The notes: a model not told the origin generated them from the sequence alone. Numbered from the stretch's first letter, positions 15,059-23,724 are shown. The stretch is DNA of 64,000 bases from Aristaeella hokkaidonensis (GCF_018128945.1 NZ_CP068393.1:1984001-2048000); one strand, 5' to 3'. Numbers and translations are program-made.

Positions 15059-15989
15059 ATCCGGCATGAGCGACAAGCTTCGCTCAAAGATTATCAAAAA
15101 AGCGGATGAGATGGGTTATTCGTATCCCCGGGGAACCCGGAATATCCTCCACGATCACCTGGAGATCGGGATCGTGATCCCGGATAAATACTTCGAGCCG
15201 GATTCCTATTACGCCATCCTCTGCAAGCAGCTGATCAAGAAGCTGGCGGACCTGGGACATTTCGGCCTGCTGGAGATCCTGACCCCGGAGAACGAAAAGG
15301 AAGGCGTCCTTCCCAACCTCATGACCTCCGGTCACGCGGACGGGCTGATCCTCCTGGGTGAGCCGGCCAAGGCTTATTACCGCAAGGTCGCGCAGGCCGG
15401 GGTGCCCATCGTGTTCCTGGATTTCTATGATGAGCAGGCCAACGCCGACGCGGTTGCCGGCGATAACAGCTACGGCGCCTACCGGCTGACCAGCCACCTG
15501 ATCCGCCGGGGACATACAAAAATCGGCTTCGTCGGCAACACCAAAGCCACCAGCAGTATCATGGACCGCTTCCTGGGTTATTACCGGGCGATGCTGCTCA
15601 ACGACCTGCAGGTGCGGGAGGAGTGGATCCTTCCGGACCGCGAGCTGACCGGCGGCCTGGTGGATCCGGTTCTGCCGGATGAGCTTCCCACCGCTTTCGT
15701 CTGCAACTGCGATATCACCGCCCGGATGCTGATCAGCCTCCTCAAAGAGAAGGGCTACCGGGTTCCGGAGGATATCTCCGTCACCGGTTTTGATGACTTC
15801 CCCCAGGGCAATCCCGGGGATGTGCCGCTCAGCACCTTCCGCATTGATACCGACAGCATGATCGAGCTGGCAGTCAAAGCCCTGCTGGAGCGCTGTGCCG
15901 GAGAACGCAAGCCCTTCGGCCGCCTGGTTGTCGGCGGACAGCCCGTTTACAGGGAATCGGAAATCCCCTGTACCAATTCAGAATTATGA
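14973..15989 (+). CDS. LacI family transcriptional regulator
   Basis: 338 aa. N-terminal HTH (TMRDIAKAVGTSAVTVSKAL and hinge YSYPRGTRNI), then a periplasmic-binding-protein-like effector domain (TSHLIRRGHTKIGFVGNTKA; ISVTGFDDFPQ). I prefer the TTG at 14973 (MSVKKATMRDIA) with AAAGGA upstream; the frame opens earlier at TTG 14943. It overlaps the end of the epimerase. Likely represses the locus through GTTAAC-containing dyads and is relieved by a mannan-derived sugar. Confidence 0.9.
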   Translation: MSVKKATMRDIAKAVGTSAVTVSKALAGKSGMSDKLRSKIIKKADEMGYSYPRGTRNILHDHLEIGIVIPDKYFEPDSYYAILCKQLIKKLADLGHFGLLEILTPENEKEGVLPNLMTSGHADGLILLGEPAKAYYRKVAQAGVPIVFLDFYDEQANADAVAGDNSYGAYRLTSHLIRRGHTKIGFVGNTKATSSIMDRFLGYYRAMLLNDLQVREEWILPDRELTGGLVDPVLPDELPTAFVCNCDITARMLISLLKEKGYRVPEDISVTGFDDFPQGNPGDVPLSTFRIDTDSMIELAVKALLERCAGERKPFGRLVVGGQPVYRESEIPCTNSEL

Positions 15990-16126
15990 ATTCAGAATTC
16001 AGAATTATCTGTCCGCATCCCATACTCATGGAATAAAGTGTAGCCTAACAGTTTTCTGTGAATCACAACCTCACCAAATGGTTTAGTAACTAATAATTCT
16101 GAATTCTTAATTCTGAATTCTGAATT
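15975..16126. repeat. AT-rich inverted repeat (MITE-like) flanking about 84 bp
   Basis: Two 34-bp arms (15975-16008 and 16093-16126) built of AATTCTG/AATTATG-type heptads are inverted complements at 31 of 34 positions. The left arm includes the lacI stop codon. The 84 bp between are noncoding. Related heptad arrays occur at 35604-35640, 35770-35788, 37367-37404, 48098-48121 and 50475-50513. Confidence 0.65.
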
Positions 16127-16153
16127 AAAAACATACTGTAAGGAGTTAACAAC

Positions 16154-17185
16154 ATGTCTGAAGTTAAGATTTTGAACGCCGGTTCCCTCCCCAATATTCC
16201 CTGGCAGGATCGTCCCGCGGATCTGAAAACCGAGACTCCCGTATGGCGTTACTCTGAGAACCCGGTGCTGGGCCGCAATCCCACCCCTGAAATTGCCCGG
16301 ATCTTCAACAGCGCCGTCGTGCCGTGGGAAGACGGCTACATCGCGGTGCTCCGCGGCGAGCAGGTCAACGGCGTTCCCTACGTCTACCTCGGTCATTCCA
16401 AAGACGGCATCCACTGGGATGTGGAGCGGGAAAAGGTTCCCTTCACCGATGAAGACGGCAACCCCATGATGCCCCATTACGCCTATGATCCCCGCCTCGT
16501 GAAGGTGGAAGATACCTATTACATCATCTGGTGCGGAGATTTCCACGGCGCCTCCATCGGCATGGCGAAGACGAAGGACTTCAAAACCTTCACCCGCCTG
16601 GAGAATCCCTTTATCCCCTTCAACCGCAACGCGGTACTCTTCCCCCGGAAGATCAACGGAACCTTCCGTCTCTTCTCCCGGCCTTCCGACAGCGGCCATA
16701 CACCCTTCGGCGATATCTTCCTCAGCGAGAGCCCGGACATGGTGTTCTGGGGCAAGCATCGTCATGTGATGGGCAGCGGCGGAGAATGGTGGCAGGGCGT
16801 CAAGATCGGCGCCGGCGCCGCCCCGATTGAAACCACTGAAGGCTGGCTGCTCTTCTATCACGGCGTTTCCTCCACCTGCAACGGCTTTGTCTATTCCATG
16901 GGCGGCGCCATCCTGGATATCAACGAGCCCAGCAAGGTTCTCTACCGCTGCGCCAACTACCTGCTGACGCCGGAAGAACCCTATGAAGTCAGCGGCTTCG
17001 TGCCCAATGTGGTCTTCCCCTGCGCCACCCTGCAGGATGGGGACACCGGCCGCATCGCCATCTACTACGGCGCAGCCGACACACATGTCGGCCTGGCCTT
17101 CACCACCGTGGACTCCGTCGTCAACTACATCAAATCCCACAGCGTCCTCCACTATGGCGACGACGAGGCCAAACACAATTACTGA
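16154..17185 (+). CDS. GH130 beta-1,4-mannooligosaccharide phosphorylase (RaMP2-type)
   Basis: 343 aa. Phosphorolyses beta-1,4-manno-oligosaccharides to alpha-mannose-1-phosphate in the cytoplasm. Family features are the five-blade propeller motifs, the catalytic Asp in HYAYDPRLVKVEDTYYI (Asp112), the phosphate-binding KIGAGAAPIETTEGWLLFYHG region, and GRIAIYYGAADTHVGLAF near the C-terminus. Length and motifs fit the GH130_2 group characterised from Ruminococcus albus; exact subfamily by eye. No signal peptide. Good ribosome site (AAGGAG) with an adjacent GTTAAC. Confidence 0.9.
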   Translation: MSEVKILNAGSLPNIPWQDRPADLKTETPVWRYSENPVLGRNPTPEIARIFNSAVVPWEDGYIAVLRGEQVNGVPYVYLGHSKDGIHWDVEREKVPFTDEDGNPMMPHYAYDPRLVKVEDTYYIIWCGDFHGASIGMAKTKDFKTFTRLENPFIPFNRNAVLFPRKINGTFRLFSRPSDSGHTPFGDIFLSESPDMVFWGKHRHVMGSGGEWWQGVKIGAGAAPIETTEGWLLFYHGVSSTCNGFVYSMGGAILDINEPSKVLYRCANYLLTPEEPYEVSGFVPNVVFPCATLQDGDTGRIAIYYGAADTHVGLAFTTVDSVVNYIKSHSVLHYGDDEAKHNY

Positions 17186-17221
17186 TTCCCGAATCAGTAA
17201 TTGTGTAAATCTTCATTCAAA

Positions 17222-17275
17222 GGATGGCGTAGCCATCCATCCGCCATTATTCATTTTTAAGTTTTAAGTTTTAAG
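17222..17275 (+). repeat. Hairpin unit plus TTTTAAG heptad repeat
   Basis: GGATGGC-GTA-GCCATCC (17222-17238) is nearly identical to unit 6 of the hairpin array at 21927-21947, including the preceding CAAA. It is followed by three TTTTAAG heptads. Both lie in the gap between the two GH130 genes. Confidence 0.6.
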
Positions 17276-17300
17276 TATTCATTTATTTATGAGGCATACC

Positions 17301-18479
17301 ATGAACTCTCACACTTTTCAGGATTTGATGTCCTCCTATGAGCAATTAATCTCCCTCCCCAACCCCGTTGATTCCCGCTTCTACAACGGCCTTTTTTCCC
17401 GCTACGCCAACCCCGTCCTCACCCGGGACCATATTCCTCCCTTCTGGATGTATGACGCGAATCCAGACACCAATCCCTTTATGATGCAGCGTCTGGGCGT
17501 CAATGCCACCCTGAACAGCGGCGCCATCAAGCTGAACGGCAAATATTGCCTGGTGGTTCGCGTGGAAGGCATGGACCGAAAGAGCTTCTTCGCCGTGGCG
17601 GAAAGCGACAAGCCTACCGAAGGCTTCCGTTTCCGGGATTATCCGGTCATCCTGCCGGATACGGAAAAGCAGGAAACCAACGTCTATGACATGCGCCTGA
17701 CTGCCCATGAGGACGGCTGGATCTACGGCGTCTTCTGCTCCGAGAGCAAGGATACCCGCAGCGCCGATCTTTCCGCCGCCGTTGCCGCGGCGGGCATCGT
17801 CCGGACAAAGGACCTGGAAACCTGGGAGCGCCTTCCGAACCTGATTACCCTGAATTCTCCCCAGCAGCGGAACGTGGTGCTCCATCCGGAGTTCGTGGAT
17901 GGCAAGTACGCCTTCTATACCCGTCCCATGGACGACTTCATCGAGACCGGCTCCGGCGGGGGCATCGGTTTCGGCCTTTGCGGGGATATCACCCATCCGG
18001 TCATCGGCGAGGAGAAGATCATTTCCCGCCGGAAGTACCACACCCTGACCGAGTCCAAGAACGGTGCCGGTGCCGTGCCCATCAAGACGGACCGCGGCTG
18101 GATCCACATCGCCCACGGCGTGCGGAACACCGCCGCCGGACTGCGGTATGTGCTGTACGCCTTTGCGACAGATCTCAATGATCCCTCCCGCATCATTGCG
18201 GAGCCCTCCGGCATGCTCCTCGGTCCCCTCGGCCGGGAGCGCACCGGCGATGTGAGCAACGTTGTCTTCACCAACGGCGCCATCGCGGATGATGACGGCC
18301 GGGTCTATATCTACTATGCCTCTTCCGATACCCGCATGCATGTGGCGGAAACGGATCTGGAGAGACTCAAGGACTATGTGTTCAACACCCCGGAGGATCC
18401 GCTCCGCAGCGCGGACTGCGTCCGCCAGCGGGCCGACCTGATCCGCCGGAATCTGGAATACCTGAAGGAAAGAAGGTAA
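17301..18479 (+). CDS. GH130 4-O-beta-D-mannosyl-D-glucose phosphorylase (MGP/RaMP1-type)
   Basis: 392 aa. Splits mannosyl-glucose, made by the 2-epimerase, into mannose-1-phosphate and glucose. The catalytic Asp lies in [14 protein letters not shown] (Asp130; the characterised Bacteroides enzyme has the same motif at nearly the same position). [39 protein letters not shown] and [18 protein letters not shown] complete the family pattern. The ATG at 17301 follows GAGGCATACC; the ATG at 17289 lacks a ribosome site. No signal peptide. Confidence 0.92.
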   Translation: MNSHTFQDLMSSYEQLISLPNPVDSRFYNGLFSRYANPVLTRDHIPPFWMYDANPDTNPFMMQRLGVNATLNSGAIKLNGKYCLVVRVEGMDRKSFFAVAESDKPTEGFRFRDYPVILPDTEKQETNVYDMRLTAHEDGWIYGVFCSESKDTRSADLSAAVAAAGIVRTKDLETWERLPNLITLNSPQQRNVVLHPEFVDGKYAFYTRPMDDFIETGSGGGIGFGLCGDITHPVIGEEKIISRRKYHTLTESKNGAGAVPIKTDRGWIHIAHGVRNTAAGLRYVLYAFATDLNDPSRIIAEPSGMLLGPLGRERTGDVSNVVFTNGAIADDDGRVYIYYASSDTRMHVAETDLERLKDYVFNTPEDPLRSADCVRQRADLIRRNLEYLKERR

Positions 18480-18485
18480 GGGCCC

Positions 18486-19988
18486 ATGCTGAAACCGGCG
18501 TCTCTGTTCACCGACGGCGCAGTGCTGTGCAGACGGAAAGAGATCCGGGTCTTCGGGGATGTCTCCGAAGGGCTGACCGTAACTGTCCGGCTCCTCAGCC
18601 GGGAGGGTACCCTTCTGGGGGAAGGCTCCGCCCGGGCGGAAGGCACCCGTTTCCTGGTTTCCCTGCCCCCGCAGGAAGCGCAGGCAGGCTGCCGTCTGGT
18701 CATCCAGGCGGGTGATGAGCAGGCCGAAGCGGACGACGTGGCCATCGGCGAGGTCTTCCTTGCCGGCGGCCAGAGTAACATGGAGCTGGAGCTGCGCAAC
18801 GCGGATGAAGGACCGGAAATCATCCGGCAATATGATGATCCGCTCCTGCGGTTCTTCAACGTCCCGAAGCAGTCCGTGCAGGGCCCGGCCCAGCAAAAGG
18901 CTGTGGCGGAAACCCGCTGGCAGGCCGTTTCTCCCGGAACCGGCGGGGTTAACAGCGCGGTGGCTTATTTCTTCGCCGCGATGCTCCGGGAGCGCATTCC
19001 GGAGATCCCGGTCGGTATCATCGGCTGCTACTGGGGCGGCACTTCCGTCACCTGCTGGATGGAGGAAGACGTCCTCCGCACCGAACCGGAAGGCGTCCGC
19101 TACCTGGAGGAATATGAAGCCCTCACCGCCGGCAAAAGCATGGAAACCTGGCAGGAGGAAGAGAACCTCTTCCAGGAAACCTTCGGTGCCTGGTGCAGCA
19201 AGGTGGATGAGTACAAGCAGTCCCATCCGGGAGCCCCCTGGGCGGACATCGAAGCCGCCTGCGGGTTTGTTCCCTGGAACCCTCCGGCGGGGCCCGGTTC
19301 TCCTTACCGGCCTGCCGGGCTGGCCGTCACCATGGTGCGGGAGATTGTGCCCGTCACGCTGACCGGCATCCTGTTCTACCAGGGGGAAGAGGACACCGGC
19401 AAAACCGATCACTATGATACCCTGCTGACCCTGCTGATCCGCACCTGGCGAAAACTGTTCCGGGATGAGGCTCTGCCCTTCCTGTTTGTGCAGCTTCCCA
19501 TGTGGGTGGACCAGAACGGGATAGACACTTTCCGCTGGCCCCTGCTCCGCAAAGCCCAGGCCGCGGTACGGGACGCCGTACCGGGCACCGGGATGATCTG
19601 CCTGCTGGACCAGGGAGAATACGGCAACATACACCCCACCGCGAAGCGCCCCGTGGGCGAGCGCCTGGCGGAACTGGCCGGTATCATGCTGTACGGTGCC
19701 GGAGAAGTTTCTCCCCGGGCACTGGATCTGACGCCGCAGGGAGATACGCTTTCCATCCGTCTTTCCGCGCCCGTTCAGTTCCGCGGTGAAACTGCCGCCC
19801 TGCTGGAGATTGCGGGTGCCGACGGCAGTTATGTTCCCGCCCGGGCGGAGATCCGCGGAGACCGGCTCCTGCTCCGTGCGGACAGCATCAGACAGCCGGT
19901 GCATGCCCGCTATGCCTGGACAGACTACGCGGCGCAGGTTCCCTTCTTCGGGGAGAACAATCTGCCGCTTGAACCCTTTGATTTCTAA
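18486..19988 (+). CDS. SGNH-family carbohydrate acetylesterase (sialate O-acetylesterase-like)
   Basis: 500 aa with N-terminal beta-domain and SASA-type SGNH hydrolase. Block I is FLAGGQSNMELEL (nucleophile Ser97), further blocks are IIGCYWGGTSVTCW and LFYQGEEDTGK, and the Asp/His block is DQGEYGNIHPTAKRPVGERL (His383). No signal peptide. Given its place between mannan phosphorylases and mannose-6-phosphate isomerase it probably removes acetyl groups from imported manno-oligosaccharides; Roseburia mannan loci carry comparable SGNH acetylesterases. Starts 6 bp after the GH130 stop. Confidence 0.87.
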   Translation: MLKPASLFTDGAVLCRRKEIRVFGDVSEGLTVTVRLLSREGTLLGEGSARAEGTRFLVSLPPQEAQAGCRLVIQAGDEQAEADDVAIGEVFLAGGQSNMELELRNADEGPEIIRQYDDPLLRFFNVPKQSVQGPAQQKAVAETRWQAVSPGTGGVNSAVAYFFAAMLRERIPEIPVGIIGCYWGGTSVTCWMEEDVLRTEPEGVRYLEEYEALTAGKSMETWQEEENLFQETFGAWCSKVDEYKQSHPGAPWADIEAACGFVPWNPPAGPGSPYRPAGLAVTMVREIVPVTLTGILFYQGEEDTGKTDHYDTLLTLLIRTWRKLFRDEALPFLFVQLPMWVDQNGIDTFRWPLLRKAQAAVRDAVPGTGMICLLDQGEYGNIHPTAKRPVGERLAELAGIMLYGAGEVSPRALDLTPQGDTLSIRLSAPVQFRGETAALLEIAGADGSYVPARAEIRGDRLLLRADSIRQPVHARYAWTDYAAQVPFFGENNLPLEPFDF

Positions 19989-20092
19989 AGGTTTTTAATA
20001 TACGACAACCGCACAAGCAAAAAGCCGCTGTCAGGCTGAACCAGCCTGCCTGAGCCTTGCTTTTGCCCAAACGAACACAGGAGAACAGGAAA

Positions 20093-21043
20093 ATGAACGT
20101 CTATCCGCTTGTTATGGCACCTTCCTTCCGGCATGGGCCGGAGACCCCCTGGGGCGGTCACGCGCTGAAGGAGCTTTTCGGCAAAAACTCGCCGGATGAA
20201 ATCACCGGCGAAAGCCTGGAAGTTTCCGCCCTGCCCGGTCATGAAAGCCGGGTTGTCAACGGGGAATACGCCGGCAAAACCCTGCGGGATCTCTTCCCGC
20301 TCTGGGGCAAGTGTTTAACTGGCCGAGAAGAAAACGGTTTCCCGCTCCTGCTGAAGCTGCTGGATACCCGCCAGCCCCTGTCCGTCCAGGTTCATCCGGA
20401 TGACAGCTATGCCCTCTCCCATGAAGGCAAGCCCGGCAAAAGCGAAGCCTGGTATATCCTGGACGCCGCTCCCGGAGCGCAGCTGGTTTACGGAATCGAC
20501 ACCCATGGCCAGTCCCTGCGTTCTGTCCTGGATGAGGGCAGGCTGGAAAGCAGCCTCTGCCGGACGGAAGTCCATGCGGGCGACGTGTTCTATATTCCTG
20601 CCGGAACCGTTCATGCCCTGGGTTCCGGTATCCGCTGCTATGAAATCCAGCAGGCCAGCGATCTCACCTACCGCCTCTGGGACTGGGGCCGGATCGGAAA
20701 AGACGGCAAGCCACGGCCCCTGCACATTGAGCAGGCGCTCTCCGTCTCCAGATCCGGTGTGCTTCCCCGCCAGACCGGCGAACCGGAAGAGCTGCCCGGC
20801 GGCCGGCGTACGCTGCTGGTCAGCGATCCCCACTTCCAGCTGTATGCTTATGACCTGGACGGGAGGATGACCCTGCCCACAGGCAAAATGCAGTTCCTGA
20901 CCGCCACAGCCAAAGGCTGCGCCCTGTGCTGGGAGAATCATCGGGAAACCCTTCTCCCCTGGCAAACCGCTGTTCTCCCTGCCGCCCTTCCGGACGTCTC
21001 CGTTGAAGGCTTTGGTCGTTTCCTCATTTCAACCGCTGTCTAA
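20093..21043 (+). CDS. manA: Mannose-6-phosphate isomerase, class I
   Basis: 316 aa, cupin-fold zinc enzyme interconverting mannose-6-P and fructose-6-P; last step routing mannan-derived mannose to glycolysis. Zinc ligands are visible in LSVQVHPDD (His101), KSEAWYIL (Glu118) and PAGTVHALG (His174). ATG 20093 follows ACAGGAGAACAGG. A phosphomannomutase to make mannose-6-P from mannose-1-P is not in view. Confidence 0.93.
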   Translation: MNVYPLVMAPSFRHGPETPWGGHALKELFGKNSPDEITGESLEVSALPGHESRVVNGEYAGKTLRDLFPLWGKCLTGREENGFPLLLKLLDTRQPLSVQVHPDDSYALSHEGKPGKSEAWYILDAAPGAQLVYGIDTHGQSLRSVLDEGRLESSLCRTEVHAGDVFYIPAGTVHALGSGIRCYEIQQASDLTYRLWDWGRIGKDGKPRPLHIEQALSVSRSGVLPRQTGEPEELPGGRRTLLVSDPHFQLYAYDLDGRMTLPTGKMQFLTATAKGCALCWENHRETLLPWQTAVLPAALPDVSVEGFGRFLISTAV

Positions 21044-21095
21044 CAGCGGTGGAAACGAGGACACTTTTCACTCTTCACTCAACACTATCGCGCAA

Positions 21096-21165
21096 TGTGA
21101 CAAAGGGACAGACCAACTGTCACGTTCTTCTGGAATGATGACAGTTGGTCTGTCCCTTTGTCACA
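21096..21165. repeat. Perfect 27-bp inverted repeat hairpin
   Basis: Arms 21096-21122 and 21139-21165 are exact inverted complements (left arm begins TGTGACAAAGGGACAGACCA), with a 16-nt loop. No ORF inside and no T-run. Looks like a small palindromic repeat or MITE rather than a terminator. Confidence 0.75.
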
Positions 21166-21194
21166 TCCATTCACTTCTCCACAGCGCCCCACCT

Positions 21195-21242
21195 TGTCAT
21201 TCCGAGCGTAGTCGAGGAATCCCTTACTACGGCCAAAGGCCG
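21195..21242 (+). repeat. Dispersed 48-nt two-hairpin element, copy 2
   Basis: TGTCATTCCGAGCGTAGTCG... to TACTACGGCCAAAGGCCG. Compared with copy 1 at 2781-2828, paired bases change together (TTCC/GGAA versus TCCC/GGGA; GGCC-AAA-GGCC versus GTCC-GAA-GGAC), so both hairpins are preserved. Confidence 0.7.
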
Positions 21243-21256
21243 CATTTACTCAACAA

Positions 21257-21290
21257 AACGACTTCCGCAGTTACGGAAGTCGTTTTTTCC
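21257..21290. terminator. Intrinsic terminator downstream of manA
   Basis: AACGACTTCCG-CAGTTA-CGGAAGTCGTT (11-bp stem) followed by TTTT on the plus strand. A-rich on the other side, so it can also serve the convergent 102-aa gene. TTTTAAG/TCTTAAG heptads follow at 21296-21335. Confidence 0.85.
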
Positions 21291-21346
21291 TCCATTTTTA
21301 AGTCTTAAGTCTTAAGTTTTAAGTTTTAAGTTTTCATTAGTTACAA

Positions 21347-21655
21347 TTAGTATTCCGTTTTCACAGAATCCAGATGATACATCTCCTTAAACCTTTCCTC
21401 ATCCTTCGGCGTCCGGAGCACCATCACCTCTGTAAAGTGCCCGTCTTCCTTACTCTTGAATCCCGCCACCTTTTCTCCTGTACAAATGGAACTTCTGATC
21501 ACCGGCTCCTGTTTCTCCGGATCAAAGGAGATACCCTTTGTCAATTCTCCGTTATCACGCACATCGGAGCCCTGCTTTTTCCGGAATATTCCCACACCGA
21601 AACAAGCCAGGATCCCAACAGCCAGCACAATAATCACCCACGAAATCCAGCCCAT
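21347..21655 (-). CDS. Small membrane-anchored protein, unknown function
   Basis: 102 aa. One N-terminal helix (MGWISWVIIVLAVGILACFG), then a soluble tail with KGISFDPEKQEPVIRSSICT and EVMVLRTPKDEERFKEMYHL. ACGGAGGGTGAGAT precedes the ATG. The tail looks like a conserved domain but I cannot name it. Confidence 0.7.
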   Translation of the reverse strand: MGWISWVIIVLAVGILACFGVGIFRKKQGSDVRDNGELTKGISFDPEKQEPVIRSSICTGEKVAGFKSKEDGHFTEVMVLRTPKDEERFKEMYHLDSVKTEY

Positions 21656-21748
21656 ATCTCACCCTCCGTTCGATACAGCAGACTATGTTCACTTCATCTA
21701 TCTATTTTATATCATATTCCAAATCGACTCTTATATGCAACACCACAC

Positions 21749-21947
21749 TGCCCAAAGGGCAACTCTACACAGAAACAAGAAAAAAGGTAAAACAAACTAC
21801 AACGTTTGGCGAAGCCAAACATATCATATTCGCCTTTAGGCGAATCTATCATTTCGACATTAAGTCGAAATATCATGTTGCGAAGCAACATATCATTCTT
21901 TTGCGAAGCAAAAGACAATGCAATCAAAGGATGGCATGGCCATCCTT
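21749..21947. repeat. Array of seven small hairpins, several separated by ATATCAT
   Basis: Hairpins: TGCCC-AAA-GGGCA (21749-21761); GTTTGGC-GAA-GCCAAAC (21804-21820); ATTCGCC-TTTA-GGCGAAT (21828-21845); ATTTCGAC-ATTAA-GTCGAAAT (21851-21871); TGTTGC-GAA-GCAACA (21876-21890); TCTTTTGC-GAA-GCAAAAGA (21897-21915); AAGGATGGC-ATG-GCCATCCTT (21927-21947). Units 1-5 are separated by ATATCAT or CTATCAT. Stems differ in sequence but loops are mostly GAA. No coding potential. The last unit recurs at 17222-17238. Confidence 0.75.
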
Positions 21948-22088
21948 CCACTTTTGCTTTTTTTGTCCTCTTCTTCTTCCTTCCACGTATTGCGCCTTTA
22001 GCACGTCACCGTATAAAATATAACCTGACCGATTGTTCATCGTTTCAATCCAGACATTGAAAACAACATATCTCAGGAGGACATACTC

Positions 22089-23681
22089 ATGGCCATGATG
22101 GAAAGACCTCAGGTCCGGGACATCACCGGAGGAAAATGCTGGGAGCATACCTTTGATCAATTCTTTCTGAAGGTATATGTTCCGGATAATAAAATAGACG
22201 GACAGACAAACAATTACGGCTTCCGCGCGCCGCTGCTGCTGGTTTTTGAAGAGGAAAAGCAGAGCATGGACAGCGCTGTGGACTTTGCCCGGGAAACCGG
22301 CCTGGCGAACATTGCCGCGAACGTCGATTCCAGCGTGCTCTTTGTCTATCCCACGGCGGAAGGCGGCTGGGCCGGCGCGGATGAAAGCTTCTACGCTTCC
22401 GTGATTGCCGAGATCAAAATGATTCAGGTCTATAAGGATGGCATCGTGGAGAACTTCGACTTCTTCACCCAGACCTTCAAGGGTTATTTCGTCCGCGGCG
22501 CCATCTTCCGCGCGGACATCTACAGCTACGGCGCTTCTGCCGACTATGTGGCAAAGTATCTCCTCCGCTCCCTGCAGGGTGAATACCTCTGGGGTCCCGG
22601 CGAGATCACCCCTGCCATGTGCTCCATGGAGCGCCTGAGCGTGGTGCCGGACGTCCAGCGCAGGGATATCCCGATCCTCAGCGTCGGCAACAGTGAAGAG
22701 ATCAACAAGGCCTTCGGCGGTTGCGAGCATCTGCTCGTCAAAGCCAAGGCCGATTATGAAGCGGACTTTGACGCCTTCGTCAAGCACTTCAAGATGTGGT
22801 GCGGCAAGGTGGAGCTGGAGCCTGACTTCAAGGCCCTGAACATGACGGAAGACGCCGGCTGCGTCACCGTCAACACCTCCCCCGACAACCGGATCATCAA
22901 GGACGTTAAGACCCATAAGGTGGGCTACTTCGCCTACTACAACAACGGCCTGTTTGACAACGGCCCCGTCCCGCTGGTGCTCGGCTTCCACGGCGGCGGT
23001 GACTCATCCATGTACCTGACCTTTGTCGCCGGCTGGTGGGAAATCTGCCACCGCTACAACTTCCTCTTCGTTTCTGTGGAAAACCACCAGAACGTTACCG
23101 CCACCGAAGCGGTGGAAGTCATTGAAGGCCTGAAGAAGCGCTACCCCATCGATGAGCACCGCATCTACGCCACCGGCTTCTCCATGGGCAGCGGCAAGAC
23201 CTGGGACTGCTATCAGGAGTATCCGGACATCTTCGCCGGCATTATGCCCGCCAGCGCCCTCTTCCCCGTCTACAAGACCTTCTGGGGCGGCCCGCCCACC
23301 GAGCGGCTGAACAAGACCGTGCCCGTGCCCGTCTTCTATTCCGGCGGCGAGGAATCCCACCTGCCTGAGCTGCCCTTCCATTCCGATTCTGCCCTGGAGC
23401 GGGTCCAGTATGTGGCGGAAGTCAATCAGCTGAAAAAGAAGTTCGACGGCGTTTCCTTTGAGCAGAAGGATTCCTGGGAGCAGCCCATCTGGGGCATCCC
23501 CGGCGACAAGGTGGAAAAGATCTATGATCCTTCCCGGGGCAGTACCCTGACCGTGCACTATTACGAGAGTGAGGATGGCGTCATCCGCACCGCCTTCGCC
23601 AGCGTCAGCGGCCAGATCCATGAATGCCGCCATCACAGCTGCGAGAACGCCTGGAAGTTCATCTCCCGGTTCACGCGGTAA
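22089..23681 (+). CDS. Cytoplasmic two-part alpha/beta-hydrolase (PHB-depolymerase/esterase-like)
   Basis: 530 aa without signal peptide. The C-terminal half (about 270-530) is an esterase domain: LVLGFHGGGDSSM (oxyanion loop), YATGFSMGSGKTWD (nucleophile Ser365) and a C-terminal HECRHHSCENAWKF with candidate histidines. The N-terminal half also looks hydrolase-like (VLFVYPTAEGGWAGADESFY; YSYGASADYVAKYLL with Ser150 in the elbow position), so this may be an internal duplication with a degenerate first domain. AGGAGGACATACTC precedes the ATG. Substrate unknown; resembles the secreted esterase at 8754. Confidence 0.78.
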   Translation: MAMMERPQVRDITGGKCWEHTFDQFFLKVYVPDNKIDGQTNNYGFRAPLLLVFEEEKQSMDSAVDFARETGLANIAANVDSSVLFVYPTAEGGWAGADESFYASVIAEIKMIQVYKDGIVENFDFFTQTFKGYFVRGAIFRADIYSYGASADYVAKYLLRSLQGEYLWGPGEITPAMCSMERLSVVPDVQRRDIPILSVGNSEEINKAFGGCEHLLVKAKADYEADFDAFVKHFKMWCGKVELEPDFKALNMTEDAGCVTVNTSPDNRIIKDVKTHKVGYFAYYNNGLFDNGPVPLVLGFHGGGDSSMYLTFVAGWWEICHRYNFLFVSVENHQNVTATEAVEVIEGLKKRYPIDEHRIYATGFSMGSGKTWDCYQEYPDIFAGIMPASALFPVYKTFWGGPPTERLNKTVPVPVFYSGGEESHLPELPFHSDSALERVQYVAEVNQLKKKFDGVSFEQKDSWEQPIWGIPGDKVEKIYDPSRGSTLTVHYYESEDGVIRTAFASVSGQIHECRHHSCENAWKFISRFTR

Positions 23682-23724
23682 TCCTTTGTGGTTCACTGCA
23701 CAGGTCCGCTGTGCAGCCTCCTTT

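Noticed and set aside
17346..19904. An 852-codon open frame on the minus strand
   Set aside because: It is antisense to two GH130 genes and the acetylesterase, all with clear motifs; long antisense frames are common in GC-rich coding DNA and this one has no ribosome site or recognisable domain.
21749..21947. CRISPR array
   Set aside because: The repeated part is a short spacer (ATATCAT) and the variable parts are palindromes; no constant repeat of 24-37 bp and no cas genes.
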